From NCBI RefSeq assembly GCF_004331265.1, contig NZ_SJOO01000001.1:310001-374000 (forward strand): a DNA stretch of 64,000 nt, given 5' to 3'. Position numbers and translations under genes: made by a program. Position 1 is the stretch's first letter, and every line of letters starts with the position of its first letter. This document shows, in pieces, positions 30,563-39,209 of this stretch. The stretch comes from Enterobacter wuhouensis. GTDB lineage: Bacteria; Pseudomonadota; Gammaproteobacteria; Enterobacterales; Enterobacteriaceae. Under the pieces are notes generated by a model, which searched no databases, was not told where the DNA came from, and saw only the letters and a program-made list of their open reading frames with translations.

Positions 30563-30691
30563 ATGAATCCATATCTCTGGGTTTTTATTGTGCTTATGGC
30601 GCTGGATGCGCTCAGGGAAGATTTAGGGCTGTCATCATTCTCCTCGCTGGCAAAATATGTTTTCACCTGGGGAGCGCATTGGCTTAATTAA
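30563..30691 (+). CDS. Putative 42-residue small membrane protein
   Basis: ATG-initiated ORF MNPYLWVFIVLMALDALRED...TWGAHWLN: an N-terminal hydrophobic stretch (about residues 4-14), then an amphipathic segment. It ends 20 bases before the lipoprotein gene on the same strand, which suggests a two-gene unit. Only a weak AAAAG precedes the ATG. I do not recognise it. Other frames over the same bases look less protein-like. It could be spurious. Confidence 0.45.
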   Translation: MNPYLWVFIVLMALDALREDLGLSSFSSLAKYVFTWGAHWLN

Positions 30692-30711
30692 AAGGATAAA
30701 AGGAAAAAAGG

Positions 30712-31122
30712 ATGAATGGAAAAATGGTAGCGGCACTTCTGGGCGTGGTGATAGTCAGCGGCTGTGCCAGCACCAAAACCTCGCCAGAGCGACACGCCTT
30801 CTATTTTGTGTCGCATAAATCCAGCTTTATCGGCGGAAACTACACCTCGAGCGTCTCGCAAAATTATCGACTCAACGTGCCTCAGTTCAAAGAGCTGTAT
30901 GCTCAGGGCAAAAGCGATCGCGCAGCGGGACGCACGCCAGATGAAGCCCAGGAGTATGCGCAAAGCATCCGCGAACAGCTGAAGAAAGAGGCGAACACGG
31001 ACCAGTCCTTCACCGGTAATGCGAGCGATAAATGGTCTTCAAAGATGGAGCCGAAGGACGCCGTTTTATTCGGCAATGAACTGGCCGCGACTTATCTTGA
31101 TGGCTATAACGGCGTACAATAG
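30712..31122 (+). CDS. Exc2-like lipoprotein
   Basis: 136-residue predicted lipoprotein: signal MNGKMVAALLGVVIVSGC with a lipobox (VSGC, C18 lipidated), then a soluble, mostly hydrophilic domain with FKELYAQGKSDRAAGRT and a C-terminal NELAATYLDGYNG. It resembles a family named after the Exc2 entry-exclusion lipoprotein of ColE1-type plasmids; that naming is from memory and function here is unknown. AAGGAAAAAAGG lies upstream. E. coli has no gene here. Confidence 0.75.
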   Translation: MNGKMVAALLGVVIVSGCASTKTSPERHAFYFVSHKSSFIGGNYTSSVSQNYRLNVPQFKELYAQGKSDRAAGRTPDEAQEYAQSIREQLKKEANTDQSFTGNASDKWSSKMEPKDAVLFGNELAATYLDGYNGVQ

Positions 31123-31135
31123 ATCCACTGATTTG

Positions 31136-31172
31136 GGGGATACCGTTTTTGCAGCGGTATCCCCGTTGTTTT
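31136..31172 (+). terminator. Terminator after the lipoprotein gene
   Basis: GGGGATACCG / CGGTATCCCC ten-base stem (31136-31145 with 31155-31164), then GTTGTTTT. Confidence 0.7.
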
Positions 31173-31189
31173 AGCAAAAGGAGGGAGAA

Positions 31190-31825
31190 GTGTTTGCGGA
31201 GTTTGGTGTACTGAATTTCTGGACCTATGTTGTCGGCGCATTTTTTATCGTACTGGTACCGGGGCCAAACACCCTGTTCGTGCTCAAGACCGGGATTGGT
31301 CACGGCGTTAAGAAAGGCTACCTCGCCGCGACCGGCGTGTTTATTGGTGATGCAGTACTAATGTTCCTGGCCTGGGCGGGCGTTGCGGCGTTAATTCAGA
31401 CCACGCCCGTCCTCTTCAATATTGTCCGCTATCTGGGGGCGTTCTACCTGCTGTGGCTGGGTGGGAAAATGCTCTGGTCGGTGATCACCCGACAGAATAA
31501 TGCCCACGAGAGCGGCACGGAGCCCGCGAGTGCGATCATGAAGCGCTCGCTGGTGCTGAGCCTGACGAATCCAAAAGCGATTCTGTTTTACGTTTCGTTC
31601 TTTGTGCAGTTTATTGACGTGCGTGCGGAAAATACGGGGACCTCGTTCCTGATCCTCGCCATTACGCTTGAGCTGATTAGCTTTATGTATATGAGCTTCC
31701 TGATTTTTTCTGGCGCGTTTGTTACCCGTTATCTGAAAACCAAAAAGAAACTGGCAAAGTTGGGGAACGGTCTTATAGGGCTGCTGTTTGTGGGATTCGC
31801 GGCGAGATTAGCGTCGCTGCATTAA
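31190..31825 (+). CDS. leuE: Leucine efflux protein LeuE (LysE/RhtB family)
   Basis: 211-residue inner-membrane exporter with about six helices. The N-terminus [32 protein letters not shown] and the [20 protein letters not shown] segment match E. coli LeuE (YeaS), which exports leucine and analogues. In E. coli leuE lies elsewhere (near 40 min), so the position is different. The start is GTG with a strong AGGAGGGAG upstream. A terminator follows at 31834. Confidence 0.88.
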   Translation: MFAEFGVLNFWTYVVGAFFIVLVPGPNTLFVLKTGIGHGVKKGYLAATGVFIGDAVLMFLAWAGVAALIQTTPVLFNIVRYLGAFYLLWLGGKMLWSVITRQNNAHESGTEPASAIMKRSLVLSLTNPKAILFYVSFFVQFIDVRAENTGTSFLILAITLELISFMYMSFLIFSGAFVTRYLKTKKKLAKLGNGLIGLLFVGFAARLASLH

Positions 31826-31833
31826 GTGAAATT

Positions 31834-31857
31834 AAGGCTCCTGAGGGAGCCTTTTTA
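31834..31857 (+). terminator. leuE terminator
   Basis: AAGGCTCC-TGAG-GGAGCCTT with a short T run; the stem is shared with the end of the convergent acetyltransferase gene region. Confidence 0.75.
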
Positions 31858-31858
31858 A

Positions 31859-32389
31859 TTATTTACTGCGAATGAACATTTCTTTCGAGGAGTAAACAAC
31901 CGAGTTATCAGGGATATCTTTATTGATGAACGTTAAGGCACCAATCGTGACGTTATGACCGACGCTGATATCACCAAGAATACAGGAGTTAGCGCCTATT
32001 TCGACATTGTCCCCGATAGTGGTAAAACCTACGTCTTCATCCCTGCGAGCGCCTATAGTAACCCCCTGACGGATAACCGCATTTTTGCCAATCACGGTAT
32101 GACCACGCATAACAATGCATGAAAAATGGACGATCTTCATGCCCGCACCAATCCGCGCCTTAGGATTGATATCTATCGAATATTTGCGGTTAAGCGATGA
32201 CATTCTGTTCTTTGCGAAGTGACTTAACCCATATTTGTTGGTTTGATAAAAGTAGGTCCATATCCGGTACCAGAAGTAAAAACGGCGGTCTTTGCACTTT
32301 ATTGCGCGACGTATCGTTCTTGCCCAGGAGAAGGACTTACTCCCTTTTTGAACTTCTTCTTTGAGACATTCCGTTAAATTTAAATACAT
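31859..32389 (-). CDS. Serine-acetyltransferase-like left-handed beta-helix acyltransferase
   Basis: 176 residues. The C-terminal half is a hexapeptide-repeat helix (IGAGMKI, VIGKNAV, TIGDNVEIGANSC, SVGHNVTIGA, about 78-160) with candidate catalytic H88 in MKIVHFS, as in serine O-acetyltransferase and sugar O-acetyltransferases of polysaccharide loci. The N-terminal 70 residues are basic and aromatic and lack the CysE helical domain. So it is not CysE; the substrate is unknown. The gene is clearly AT-rich (22 of the 60 bases from 32221 are G or C), has no good Shine-Dalgarno, and looks acquired. Confidence 0.8.
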   Translation of the reverse strand: MYLNLTECLKEEVQKGSKSFSWARTIRRAIKCKDRRFYFWYRIWTYFYQTNKYGLSHFAKNRMSSLNRKYSIDINPKARIGAGMKIVHFSCIVMRGHTVIGKNAVIRQGVTIGARRDEDVGFTTIGDNVEIGANSCILGDISVGHNVTIGALTFINKDIPDNSVVYSSKEMFIRSK

Positions 32390-32508
32390 TAAGCTATAAC
32401 CAAACTTTATTTTTTTCAGAAAAATCTGAGCGCTAATGTAATGTTTATCTGCAGTCTGGTCTACGGTTCATCGTAAAGAATACGCATCAGCCTGCCAAAA
32501 TAATTTCT

Positions 32509-32550
32509 TTGACACTGTCCGGGTATTTAGTTGTATAGTACAACTAAATA
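32509..32550 (+). promoter_or_regulatory. Promoter and 27-bp perfect operator of the MarR-GNAT gene
   Basis: TATTTAGTTGTA-TAG-TACAACTAAATA at 32524-32550 is a perfect 12-3-12 inverted repeat. A -35 TTGACA lies at 32509-32514, and -10 candidates (TGTATA at 32532 or TATAGT at 32534) fall inside the repeat. It ends 14 bases before the start codon. This is the layout of an autorepressing MarR-family operator (inference). Confidence 0.8.
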
Positions 32551-32564
32551 AGGGAGAAAAAGAA

Positions 32565-33518
32565 ATGCACAACAACACGCCCGTCGTTAACGATATCCGT
32601 ACTGCCTCGCGCCTGATGGTCAGGGAGCTGGGGTTTATGTCCGCCACGCTCGCCTCAACGGACTACTCGCCCTCTGCCGTTCACACCCTCGTTGAAATAG
32701 CATTGCGAAAAGAGATGACCGCTGGACAGCTGGTGCAGCTGCTGGGGCTGGAAAAATCCAGCGTTAGCCGCCTGCTGGCGCGCCTGATTGCCGCCGGTGA
32801 ACTTGAGGAGGGGATATCCCCGCACGATGCCAGAGCGAAATCTCTCCGGCTGACGGAAAAAGGGCGCGCGACGGTTGAACAGATCAATGCCTATGGCAGC
32901 AAAAGGGTGATCTCGGCGCTCAAGTCGCTCAGCGCCACGCAGCAACAGTCGATTGCTCAGGGCCTGTCACTTTATGCTCAGGCGCTGCTGTCGTGCCGGG
33001 AAAACGAGAGTGACGCACAACCCGACGCGCTCCAGATCGTTCAGGGCTATCTTCCCGGAATGATTGGCCGCATCGCGGAGATGCACGGGTGCTACTACGC
33101 GCGAGAGCACAGTTTTGGTCGCTTCTTCGAGGCCAAAGTGGCTGCGGGACTGGCGGAGTTTAGTGACCGTATCGACAAGCCCTGCAACCGGATCTGGCTG
33201 GCGGTTATGAACGGCAGGATTGTAGGGTCGGTAGCCATAGATGGTGAGGACCTTGAACAGGGAGAAGCCCATCTGCGCTGGTTTATTCTCGATGATGGGT
33301 GCAGGGGAAACGGTGCAGGTAAAAAACTGCTGACGGAAGCGATAACGTTTTGCGACGGTTACGGCTTCTCTGCGGTACATCTCTGGACGTTCAATAAGCT
33401 CACCGCGGCCCGCCGTCTGTACGAATCATTCGGCTTTACGCTGGTGAAAGAGTGGGAGGGCGATCAGTGGGGAAGCCTCATTACGGAGCAACAGTTTACG
33501 CGGGTCCGTAAGGGATAA
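32565..33518 (+). CDS. MarR-type regulator fused to GNAT acetyltransferase
   Basis: 317-residue fusion. Residues about 10-145 form a MarR winged helix (LVQLLGLEKSSVSRLLARLIAAGELEEGISPHDARAKSLRLTEKGR). Residues about 155-317 form a GNAT domain with an acetyl-CoA pyrophosphate loop (CRGNGAGKKLL) and FNKLTAARRLYESFGF. Such fusions are a known bacterial family; the effector and acetyl acceptor are unknown. GGGAG precedes the ATG. It is monocistronic and probably autoregulated by the operator upstream. Convergent with yciI. Confidence 0.9.
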   Translation: MHNNTPVVNDIRTASRLMVRELGFMSATLASTDYSPSAVHTLVEIALRKEMTAGQLVQLLGLEKSSVSRLLARLIAAGELEEGISPHDARAKSLRLTEKGRATVEQINAYGSKRVISALKSLSATQQQSIAQGLSLYAQALLSCRENESDAQPDALQIVQGYLPGMIGRIAEMHGCYYAREHSFGRFFEAKVAAGLAEFSDRIDKPCNRIWLAVMNGRIVGSVAIDGEDLEQGEAHLRWFILDDGCRGNGAGKKLLTEAITFCDGYGFSAVHLWTFNKLTAARRLYESFGFTLVKEWEGDQWGSLITEQQFTRVRKG

Positions 33519-33527
33519 GCATGTAAA

Positions 33528-33553
33528 AAAGGCCCCTTACGGAGCCTTATTTA
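33528..33553. terminator. Weak hairpin between MarR-GNAT and yciI
   Basis: AAGGCCCC-TTAC-GGAGCCTT with one mismatch and flanking A and T runs; it could serve both convergent genes. Confidence 0.5.
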
Positions 33554-33555
33554 CA

Positions 33556-33852
33556 TCAGAACACTTTCTTATACGGTCGTACGGTCACTTTGGCGTAGAC
33601 GCCAGCGGCAACATAAGGATCTGCTTCCGCCCATGCGTTTGCGGCTTCAAGAGACTCAAATTCGGCAATCACCGTGGAGCCGGAAAAGCCCGCAGCGCCA
33701 GGATCGTTACTGTCGACCGCAGGCATAGGGCCAGCGGTCAGTAACCGGCCTTCATCCTGCAGCAGCTGCAGGCGGGCAAGATGGGCTGGACGCACTGAAA
33801 GGCGTTTTTCCAGGGAATCGGCGTTATCTTCAGAATAAATCACGTAAAGCAC
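33556..33852 (-). CDS. yciI: YciI family protein
   Basis: 98-residue protein of the YCII domain family (ferredoxin-like fold with a conserved His-Asp pair), function unproven; it matches E. coli YciI along its length. GTG start with AAGGAG upstream. It is divergent from tonB, as in E. coli. Confidence 0.93.
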   Translation of the reverse strand: MLYVIYSEDNADSLEKRLSVRPAHLARLQLLQDEGRLLTAGPMPAVDSNDPGAAGFSGSTVIAEFESLEAANAWAEADPYVAAGVYAKVTVRPYKKVF

Positions 33853-34012
33853 GGTGAAGCTCCTTAACCGTTAAAAGTGTCATTTACGTTATGTGAAAGC
33901 AGAAATGACTGCAATGTAAAGATAGAAACAATGTTAATACCCTGATCTGAATGCGCCTTTTTTGGCCTCTGTTGCGCTTAAATTGCCTCAGAACAAAGTG
34001 TCTTATTGAATA

Positions 34013-34031
34013 TGATTGCTATTTGCATTTA
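34013..34031 (+). promoter_or_regulatory. Candidate Fur site at the tonB promoter
   Basis: TGATTGCTATTTGCATTTA resembles the Fur consensus imperfectly, and this stretch (TATGATTGCTATTTGCATTTAA) is conserved with the tonB promoter of E. coli as I recall it. Iron repression of tonB is established there; here it is inferred. Confidence 0.55.
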
Positions 34032-34073
34032 AAATCAGGGTTCGGTTTTTTAACGTTGATGATTATGACTTCG

Positions 34074-34796
34074 ATGACCCTTGATTTACCTCGCCGCTTT
34101 CCCTGGCCGACGCTGCTTTCTGTCGTTATTCACGGTGCTGTCGTGGCGGGTTTACTCTATACCTCGGTTCATCAGGTTATTGAAATGCCAGCGCCCGCGC
34201 AGCCAATTTCTGTGACCATGGTATCGCCAGCAGATCTTGAGCCACCCCAGGTTGCGCCGCCACCGCCTGAGCCGGTTGTAGAACCAGAGCCGGAGCCAGA
34301 ACCCATTCCGGAGCCGCCGAAAGAAGCGCCCGTGGTGATCCATAAACCGGAACCTAAGCCAAAACCAAAGCCGAAGCCAAAACCGGTGAAGAAGGTGGAA
34401 GAGCGTCCGAAACGTGAAGAACGCCCGGTTGAGCCGCGAGCGACCCAGCCTGTTGAAAATGCGGCTCCGTCACGTCCATTAATGAACAATACCGCAACGG
34501 CTGCGAAGCCGACGGTCACCGCGCCGGCGGGGCCGCGCGCCCTGAGCCGCAATCAGCCGCAGTATCCTACCCGTGCGCTGGCGCTACGCATTGAAGGTCG
34601 TGTACGAGTGAAATTCGACGTTACGCCTGATGGCCGTGTGGAAAATGTTGAGGTCCTTTCCGCGCAGCCTTCAAACATGTTCGAGCGTGAAGTGAAAACC
34701 GCAATGCGCAAATGGCGCTATGAAGCGGGTAAACCCGGTAAAGGATTGATAGTCAATATTGTTTTCCGCGTGAACGGCGGGGCACAGATGGAATAA
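34074..34796 (+). CDS. tonB: TonB energy transducer
   Basis: Inner-membrane-anchored protein that transmits proton-motive energy from ExbBD to outer-membrane receptors. 240 residues: N-terminal membrane anchor (about 12-33), a Pro-Glu then Pro-Lys rigid spacer (about 70-115), and the C-terminal domain with [35 protein letters not shown] chose the ATG at 34074 ([12 protein letters not shown]), the E. coli start; an in-frame ATG at 34065 would add three residues. A bidirectional terminator separates it from yciA. It probably energises the IroN-like receptor 550 bases away. Confidence 0.97.
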   Translation: MTLDLPRRFPWPTLLSVVIHGAVVAGLLYTSVHQVIEMPAPAQPISVTMVSPADLEPPQVAPPPPEPVVEPEPEPEPIPEPPKEAPVVIHKPEPKPKPKPKPKPVKKVEERPKREERPVEPRATQPVENAAPSRPLMNNTATAAKPTVTAPAGPRALSRNQPQYPTRALALRIEGRVRVKFDVTPDGRVENVEVLSAQPSNMFEREVKTAMRKWRYEAGKPGKGLIVNIVFRVNGGAQME

Positions 34797-34825
34797 AAAA
34801 AGCCTCCGAAAGGAGGCTTTTTTTA
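34794..34825. terminator. Bidirectional terminator between tonB and yciA
   Basis: A7-GCCTCC-GAAA-GGAGGC-T7, symmetrical, between convergent genes. Confidence 0.88.
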
Positions 34826-34832
34826 CGGGGCG

Positions 34833-35228
34833 TCAGGCCTTTGGAAACTGGCGAGGTTTACCCTCGTTATCGACCGCCACATAAATAAACAGCGCTTCTG
34901 TGGCCTTATAGCGCTGCCCGATGGGTTCAGAAGATACCTTTTTCACCCACACTTCAATGTTGATAGAGATCGACGTATTGCCGCGCTTCACGCAGCGTGC
35001 ATAGCAGCAAACCACATCGCCCACCGCAACGGGACGCAAAAACGTCATGCCGTCCACACGAACGGTAACAACCCGACCATGCGCTATCTCTTTTGCCAGA
35101 ATCGCGCCGCCCATATCCATCTGCGACATCAGCCAGCCGCCAAAAATATCGCCATTGGCATTGGTGTCCGCGGGCATTGCCAGTGTGCGTAAAACCAGTT
35201 CGCCCTGAGGGGCGTCATTTGTTGTCAT
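34833..35228 (-). CDS. yciA: Acyl-CoA thioesterase YciA
   Basis: 131-residue hot-dog-fold thioesterase that hydrolyses a broad range of acyl-CoAs. The conserved PADTNANGDIFGGWLMSQMD motif holds the catalytic Asn-Asp region. It is one residue shorter than E. coli YciA. The IroN-like gene ends just downstream on the same strand in the upstream direction, separated by about 97 bases. Confidence 0.95.
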   Translation of the reverse strand: MTTNDAPQGELVLRTLAMPADTNANGDIFGGWLMSQMDMGGAILAKEIAHGRVVTVRVDGMTFLRPVAVGDVVCCYARCVKRGNTSISINIEVWVKKVSSEPIGQRYKATEALFIYVAVDNEGKPRQFPKA

Positions 35229-35325
35229 TGTTTTAACTCGTAACTGAAGACTTCAGGCGGGATGCTACTATGATTTTTAACCGGAGAGAATAGGGGAAAG
35301 CGCCCGCGGTGCGGGCACTTGGGTG

Positions 35326-37512
35326 TTAGAACGTCATGGTCACGCCGGCATAATATGCACGGCCCGGTTCGTTGTAGGTTGATGCACCGTCATTCTCGCG
35401 GTAAATCTGCTTATCAAAGAGGTTGCTGATCCCGGCGTTCAGGCGAAGGTTTTTCGTCAGCTGATAGTGACTGCCGATCCCAACGATGGAATAGGCGCCG
35501 ATCTCTTTATCGGACATGGCGCTTTTCTCATTGCGGATCTCAGCATTCTCCCGCGGCTTCTGGCGACCGTACATTGTCCAGCTAACGTTCGCTGAAAGCC
35601 TGCTGTTAACCTCCCAGTCGAGCATCGTGTTGACGGTGTATTTGGGGATAATCGACAGCGGGTTACCGGTGTCTTTATTTTCAGACTGGATCATATACGT
35701 CGCATTAGTACGCCAGGTTAAGGTGTCGCGGATGACCGGTACGGTCAGATTACCTTCCAGCCCCTCAACCACGGCCTTCCCACCGTTCTCCCACTGAAGG
35801 ATGTTTACGCCGCTGCTTGTCTGCCCCAGTACGTCCGTGCCTGAAACGATCTTGTTCTTGTAGTCGTTACGGAACCAGGTGATGCCGGCCTCGTAGCCTT
35901 CCAGGGCAAAAGCCAGCCCTATCTCTTTATTCACGCTGATTTCAGGATCCAAATCTGGATTGCCTAGCAGGTAACAGCTTCCCTCAGCGACGTTAGTCGG
36001 GCAACCGTTGCCGCGGGTAGAAAGTAAATAGCCTTCGCTTGACTGGTAAAGGTTAGGCGCTTTAAACACCCGCGCGATGCCCGCTTTAACCTTGAACATT
36101 TCGCCGACGTCCTGAGAAACGTTCAGGCTTGGGCTCCAGTTGCTGCCGAATTCATTGTGATAATCAAAGCGGACCCCAGGGATCAGGTTAGTGCCCTGGC
36201 GCGCTTCAATATTGTCCTCAAGATAGATACCGGTGAGGTCAGCACTGTTTTTGCTATTGCGTTCAGACGCCGTGCCGGGAACTCCGTTAATCACTTCTCC
36301 CGAAACGTTCGTCGCCTGCATGGACGCCGGGTCATTAAGTTCATCGCGATTCCACTCTGCGCCTAGCGTGAGGGTCTGTTCGACTAGCCAGAACAGCGGA
36401 ATGTTTAGCTCACCCGTGGTACGGTATGACTCGAGCCGGCTGGTATCGTATTTGTCACTGTTGATCATCCCCTCAACTTTGCCCGTCGAACCTTCCTCCA
36501 GGCGGGTGTTGTTGGTTTTTTCGTAATAGACACCGAATTTCGACTGCCCCCAGTCCCAAATCCCGTTGTGGGTTAGTCCATACGACTGGCGGTACATACG
36601 GTTGGTTTCGTGTCCATACAGGGACGACACGACGCCGTTTGGGCTGAGGTTGCCGTTGCTGTACTGCGTATCGCCTGCATAAATGTTGCCCTGGCGACTG
36701 TATGAATAATCAAAATCGATTATCTGCTGCGGCGTGAGTTTCCACGAGAGCAGGGCGTTGATATCTTTGTTGCGCACGCCTTCGCGCCCGGCGGCATAGG
36801 AGCCATTTTGTGCCGTATTGATATCCTGAGCGTCCGCGTCGGTTTTGTTGATATTGCCGTACAGGCGCATGGTCAACGCATCGCCCGCGAGCGGGCCGCT
36901 GAGGTCAAAGTTTGCGCGTTTGGTCGCCCCCTCTTTATCATTTTCGGGCTGATTGGTGTAAAGGGAAAGCGAACCGTGCCAATCGTTGGTCGGGCGCTTG
37001 GTAATGATGTTGACGACGCCCCCTGCGGCACCGGAACCATAGCGGGCGGCTGCCGGCCCACGAAGAACCTCAACGCGCTCGACCATTTCTGGCGGTACCC
37101 AGTTAGTGTCTCCGCGCGTATCGCGCTCGCCGCGCCAGCTGTAGCGCACCGAGTTGCGTGAGGTGACCGGAACCCCATCAATCAGAATCAGGGTATTTTC
37201 CGGCCCCATACCGCGAATATCGATCTGACGATTGTTACCTCGACTGCCCGTCGCGCTGTTTCCGGTGAGGTTAACCCCGGGCATTTTACGAATAATTTCT
37301 GAAAGGTCGTTAACCGGGGGATCCTTCTCAATATCCTTTGCCGTGATGATGGAGACCCCCGGCTGCTGCTTCAGCGCCTCTTCGGCCGTCGCCTGAACGA
37401 CCATGGTTTCCCCATCAGCGAGGTTTTCGTCTGCTGCGTGCGCGCCATGGCTTAATGCCGCAAGGATGGCCAACGTAAGAGAAGCGGGGGTAAATCTTAT
37501 TATATTATTCAT
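35326..37512 (-). CDS. iroN: IroN/FepA-type TonB-dependent catecholate siderophore receptor
   Basis: 728-residue outer-membrane receptor with a signal peptide ending near AHA, a plug domain (about 38-165: QQPGVSIITAKDI, MPGVNLTGNSATGSRGNNRQIDIRGMGPENTLILIDGVP) and a beta-barrel ending in F. The TonB box is probably ETMVVQA. Residues such as PVTSRNSVRYSWRGERDTRGDTNWVPPE and IITKRPTNDWHGSLSLYTNQPE match IroN more closely than FepA, so salmochelin or other catecholates are likely ligands. No iroBCDE genes are nearby. The ATG at 37512 is preferred; the frame's first codon is a TTG. Confidence 0.85.
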   Translation of the reverse strand: MNNIIRFTPASLTLAILAALSHGAHAADENLADGETMVVQATAEEALKQQPGVSIITAKDIEKDPPVNDLSEIIRKMPGVNLTGNSATGSRGNNRQIDIRGMGPENTLILIDGVPVTSRNSVRYSWRGERDTRGDTNWVPPEMVERVEVLRGPAAARYGSGAAGGVVNIITKRPTNDWHGSLSLYTNQPENDKEGATKRANFDLSGPLAGDALTMRLYGNINKTDADAQDINTAQNGSYAAGREGVRNKDINALLSWKLTPQQIIDFDYSYSRQGNIYAGDTQYSNGNLSPNGVVSSLYGHETNRMYRQSYGLTHNGIWDWGQSKFGVYYEKTNNTRLEEGSTGKVEGMINSDKYDTSRLESYRTTGELNIPLFWLVEQTLTLGAEWNRDELNDPASMQATNVSGEVINGVPGTASERNSKNSADLTGIYLEDNIEARQGTNLIPGVRFDYHNEFGSNWSPSLNVSQDVGEMFKVKAGIARVFKAPNLYQSSEGYLLSTRGNGCPTNVAEGSCYLLGNPDLDPEISVNKEIGLAFALEGYEAGITWFRNDYKNKIVSGTDVLGQTSSGVNILQWENGGKAVVEGLEGNLTVPVIRDTLTWRTNATYMIQSENKDTGNPLSIIPKYTVNTMLDWEVNSRLSANVSWTMYGRQKPRENAEIRNEKSAMSDKEIGAYSIVGIGSHYQLTKNLRLNAGISNLFDKQIYRENDGASTYNEPGRAYYAGVTMTF

Positions 37513-37553
37513 CAACTCGTTTCCATTTGTTAAAAATGCGAGAACGAATATTA

Positions 37554-37573
37554 ATGATAGTGATTCTCATTAC
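37554..37573 (-). promoter_or_regulatory. Fur box of the IroN-like receptor
   Basis: ATGATAGTGATTCTCATTAC closely fits the Fur consensus GATAATGATAATCATTATC and contains the 7-1-7 core TGATAGT-G-ATTCTCA. It lies about 45 bases upstream of the start codon, so repression by iron-loaded Fur is expected. Confidence 0.85.
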
Positions 37574-37661
37574 AATAAAGTGACGGCAATCTCCACAAAA
37601 TCTTCATGATTCAGACATTGTTGAAGAAGGAAATGTTGATTGTGAAAGGAAAGAGGAGAAG

Positions 37662-37686
37662 GGCCAGATCGCGGCGCGATCTGGCC
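37662..37686 (-). terminator. Hairpin after yciB
   Basis: GGCCAGATCGC-GGC-GCGATCTGGCC is an 11-base perfect stem just after the yciB stop. On the minus strand the tail is CTTCTCCTCTTTCC, pyrimidine-rich rather than a T run. Confidence 0.55.
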
Positions 37687-37693
37687 AAACGGA

Positions 37694-38233
37694 TCAGTGC
37701 TTGTCGTCCTGAGGCATGTGTCTGTAGATATAGACGCCACTTAGCAGCGTGAAGATAAGCGTCAGGGCGGTCAGGCCGAAGACCTTAAAGTTGACCCAGA
37801 TGTTCTGCGGCAACCAGAAGGCGATATAGATATTCGCCAGGCCACACAGGATGAAGAACACTGCCCAGGCGATATTCAGGCGCGACCACACTGCCTGTGG
37901 CAGCGTCAGCTCTTTACCCAGCATGCGCTGAATGAGGGGTTTTTTCATCACCCACTGGCTTATCAGCAAGGCACCCGCAAACAGCCCGTAAATCACGGTC
38001 ACCTTCCACTTGATGAATTCATCATTGTGGAAGAACAGCGTCAGGCCACCAAACACAGCCACCATGATGAAGGTGATCAGCGCCATCTTTTCCACTTTGC
38101 GATACCGAACCCAGCTGTAAATCAGCACGACAGCCGTAGCGATAATCAGTGCCGTTGTCCCGGCATAAATGTCGTACAGCTTGTAAAACGCGAAAAAGAC
38201 CACCAGCGGTAAAAAATCAAGAAACTGCTTCAT
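37694..38233 (-). CDS. yciB: Inner-membrane septation protein YciB
   Basis: 179-residue protein with five hydrophobic helices (IspA/YciB family). In E. coli YciB affects cell-envelope integrity and interacts with elongation and division proteins. Length and sequence match E. coli. It lies 13 bases after yciC on the same strand; the two probably share a transcript. Confidence 0.95.
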   Translation of the reverse strand: MKQFLDFLPLVVFFAFYKLYDIYAGTTALIIATAVVLIYSWVRYRKVEKMALITFIMVAVFGGLTLFFHNDEFIKWKVTVIYGLFAGALLISQWVMKKPLIQRMLGKELTLPQAVWSRLNIAWAVFFILCGLANIYIAFWLPQNIWVNFKVFGLTALTLIFTLLSGVYIYRHMPQDDKH

Positions 38234-38246
38234 TCTACGATCCCAC

Positions 38247-38990
38247 TTACTGACGAATTAACATATACAGGCGGAACAAGTAGACCAGCAGAACTGCTGA
38301 AATCAGGTTGCTCAGCGTATTGGCAACGACCGCGCCGACGTTCGGCGTTAACACGGCAAAATTTGGTGCAAACAACAACAGGAGCGTTTTAGCAAGCAGC
38401 CAGCCGATAACGGCAGGCGCCACCAGACGCATGTTAGCCCACGCCAGTCGTATGCTGCTGCGCATCGCCGTGAATATCCCCATTTTATCCTGCACAACCA
38501 TAATGGGGGCGAAGGAAAGGACAATCGCCAGCAGCACGCCCGGCACCACGACCAGCATAATCCCCATTTGCACCAGCAGGGTGGTTAAAAAGATGAGGAT
38601 AAAGAGCTTGGGCAATACGGGAGCACTTGCGCCTATTGCACGTAATGCGCTTACGCGATGACCGGCAGACACCAGCTGGATCATCAGCAGAACGCCACCC
38701 GCCAGAACCGCATTACCGATCAGGCCAGAAAACGTCGATGCTGCAGAGGCGCGCAGCAGGATTTGCTGCTGGTCCGGCGTCATGTTTTGCACCAGCTCAA
38801 ACAAGCCGACGCTACCTGCAAGGTGATCCCCCTGGCTCAGACTGGCAATCTGTTCTTCACTTGGAGAGAACGCGTGACCGAGCACCACGGTGATAAAGGC
38901 GCATAACAACGCGATCAGCAAAAAGGTAATGAACTGATTGCGGAAAAAATTCCCGGTGTCACGGTAGACAGACTTCGCCGTGATAGACAT
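38247..38990 (-). CDS. yciC: UPF0259 membrane protein YciC
   Basis: 247-residue inner-membrane protein of the UPF0259 family with about six helices; function unknown. The ATG at 38990 ([20 protein letters not shown]) has AAGGAGAG upstream and gives the E. coli length; the longer frame is not supported. It is divergent from ompW. Confidence 0.95.
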   Translation of the reverse strand: MSITAKSVYRDTGNFFRNQFITFLLIALLCAFITVVLGHAFSPSEEQIASLSQGDHLAGSVGLFELVQNMTPDQQQILLRASAASTFSGLIGNAVLAGGVLLMIQLVSAGHRVSALRAIGASAPVLPKLFILIFLTTLLVQMGIMLVVVPGVLLAIVLSFAPIMVVQDKMGIFTAMRSSIRLAWANMRLVAPAVIGWLLAKTLLLLFAPNFAVLTPNVGAVVANTLSNLISAVLLVYLFRLYMLIRQ

Positions 38991-39209
38991 GCACTCTCCT
39001 TGAGTATTGCAGGTGTTAATTAGCCGGCAATTGTACACCGGATAAGAGTGCCGTGGCAGCATCAAGGCTTGTATGGAAAAGCATATCTTTGTAAAGCGGC
39101 GGTAATTTTAAGCCTGTCACAAAAATTTGATGTAGAGACAACCTGGCATCTTATGTTTGATTATCAAAAATTAACCCAGATCAATGAATGTTAAGTTACT
39201 GGTTCTAAT

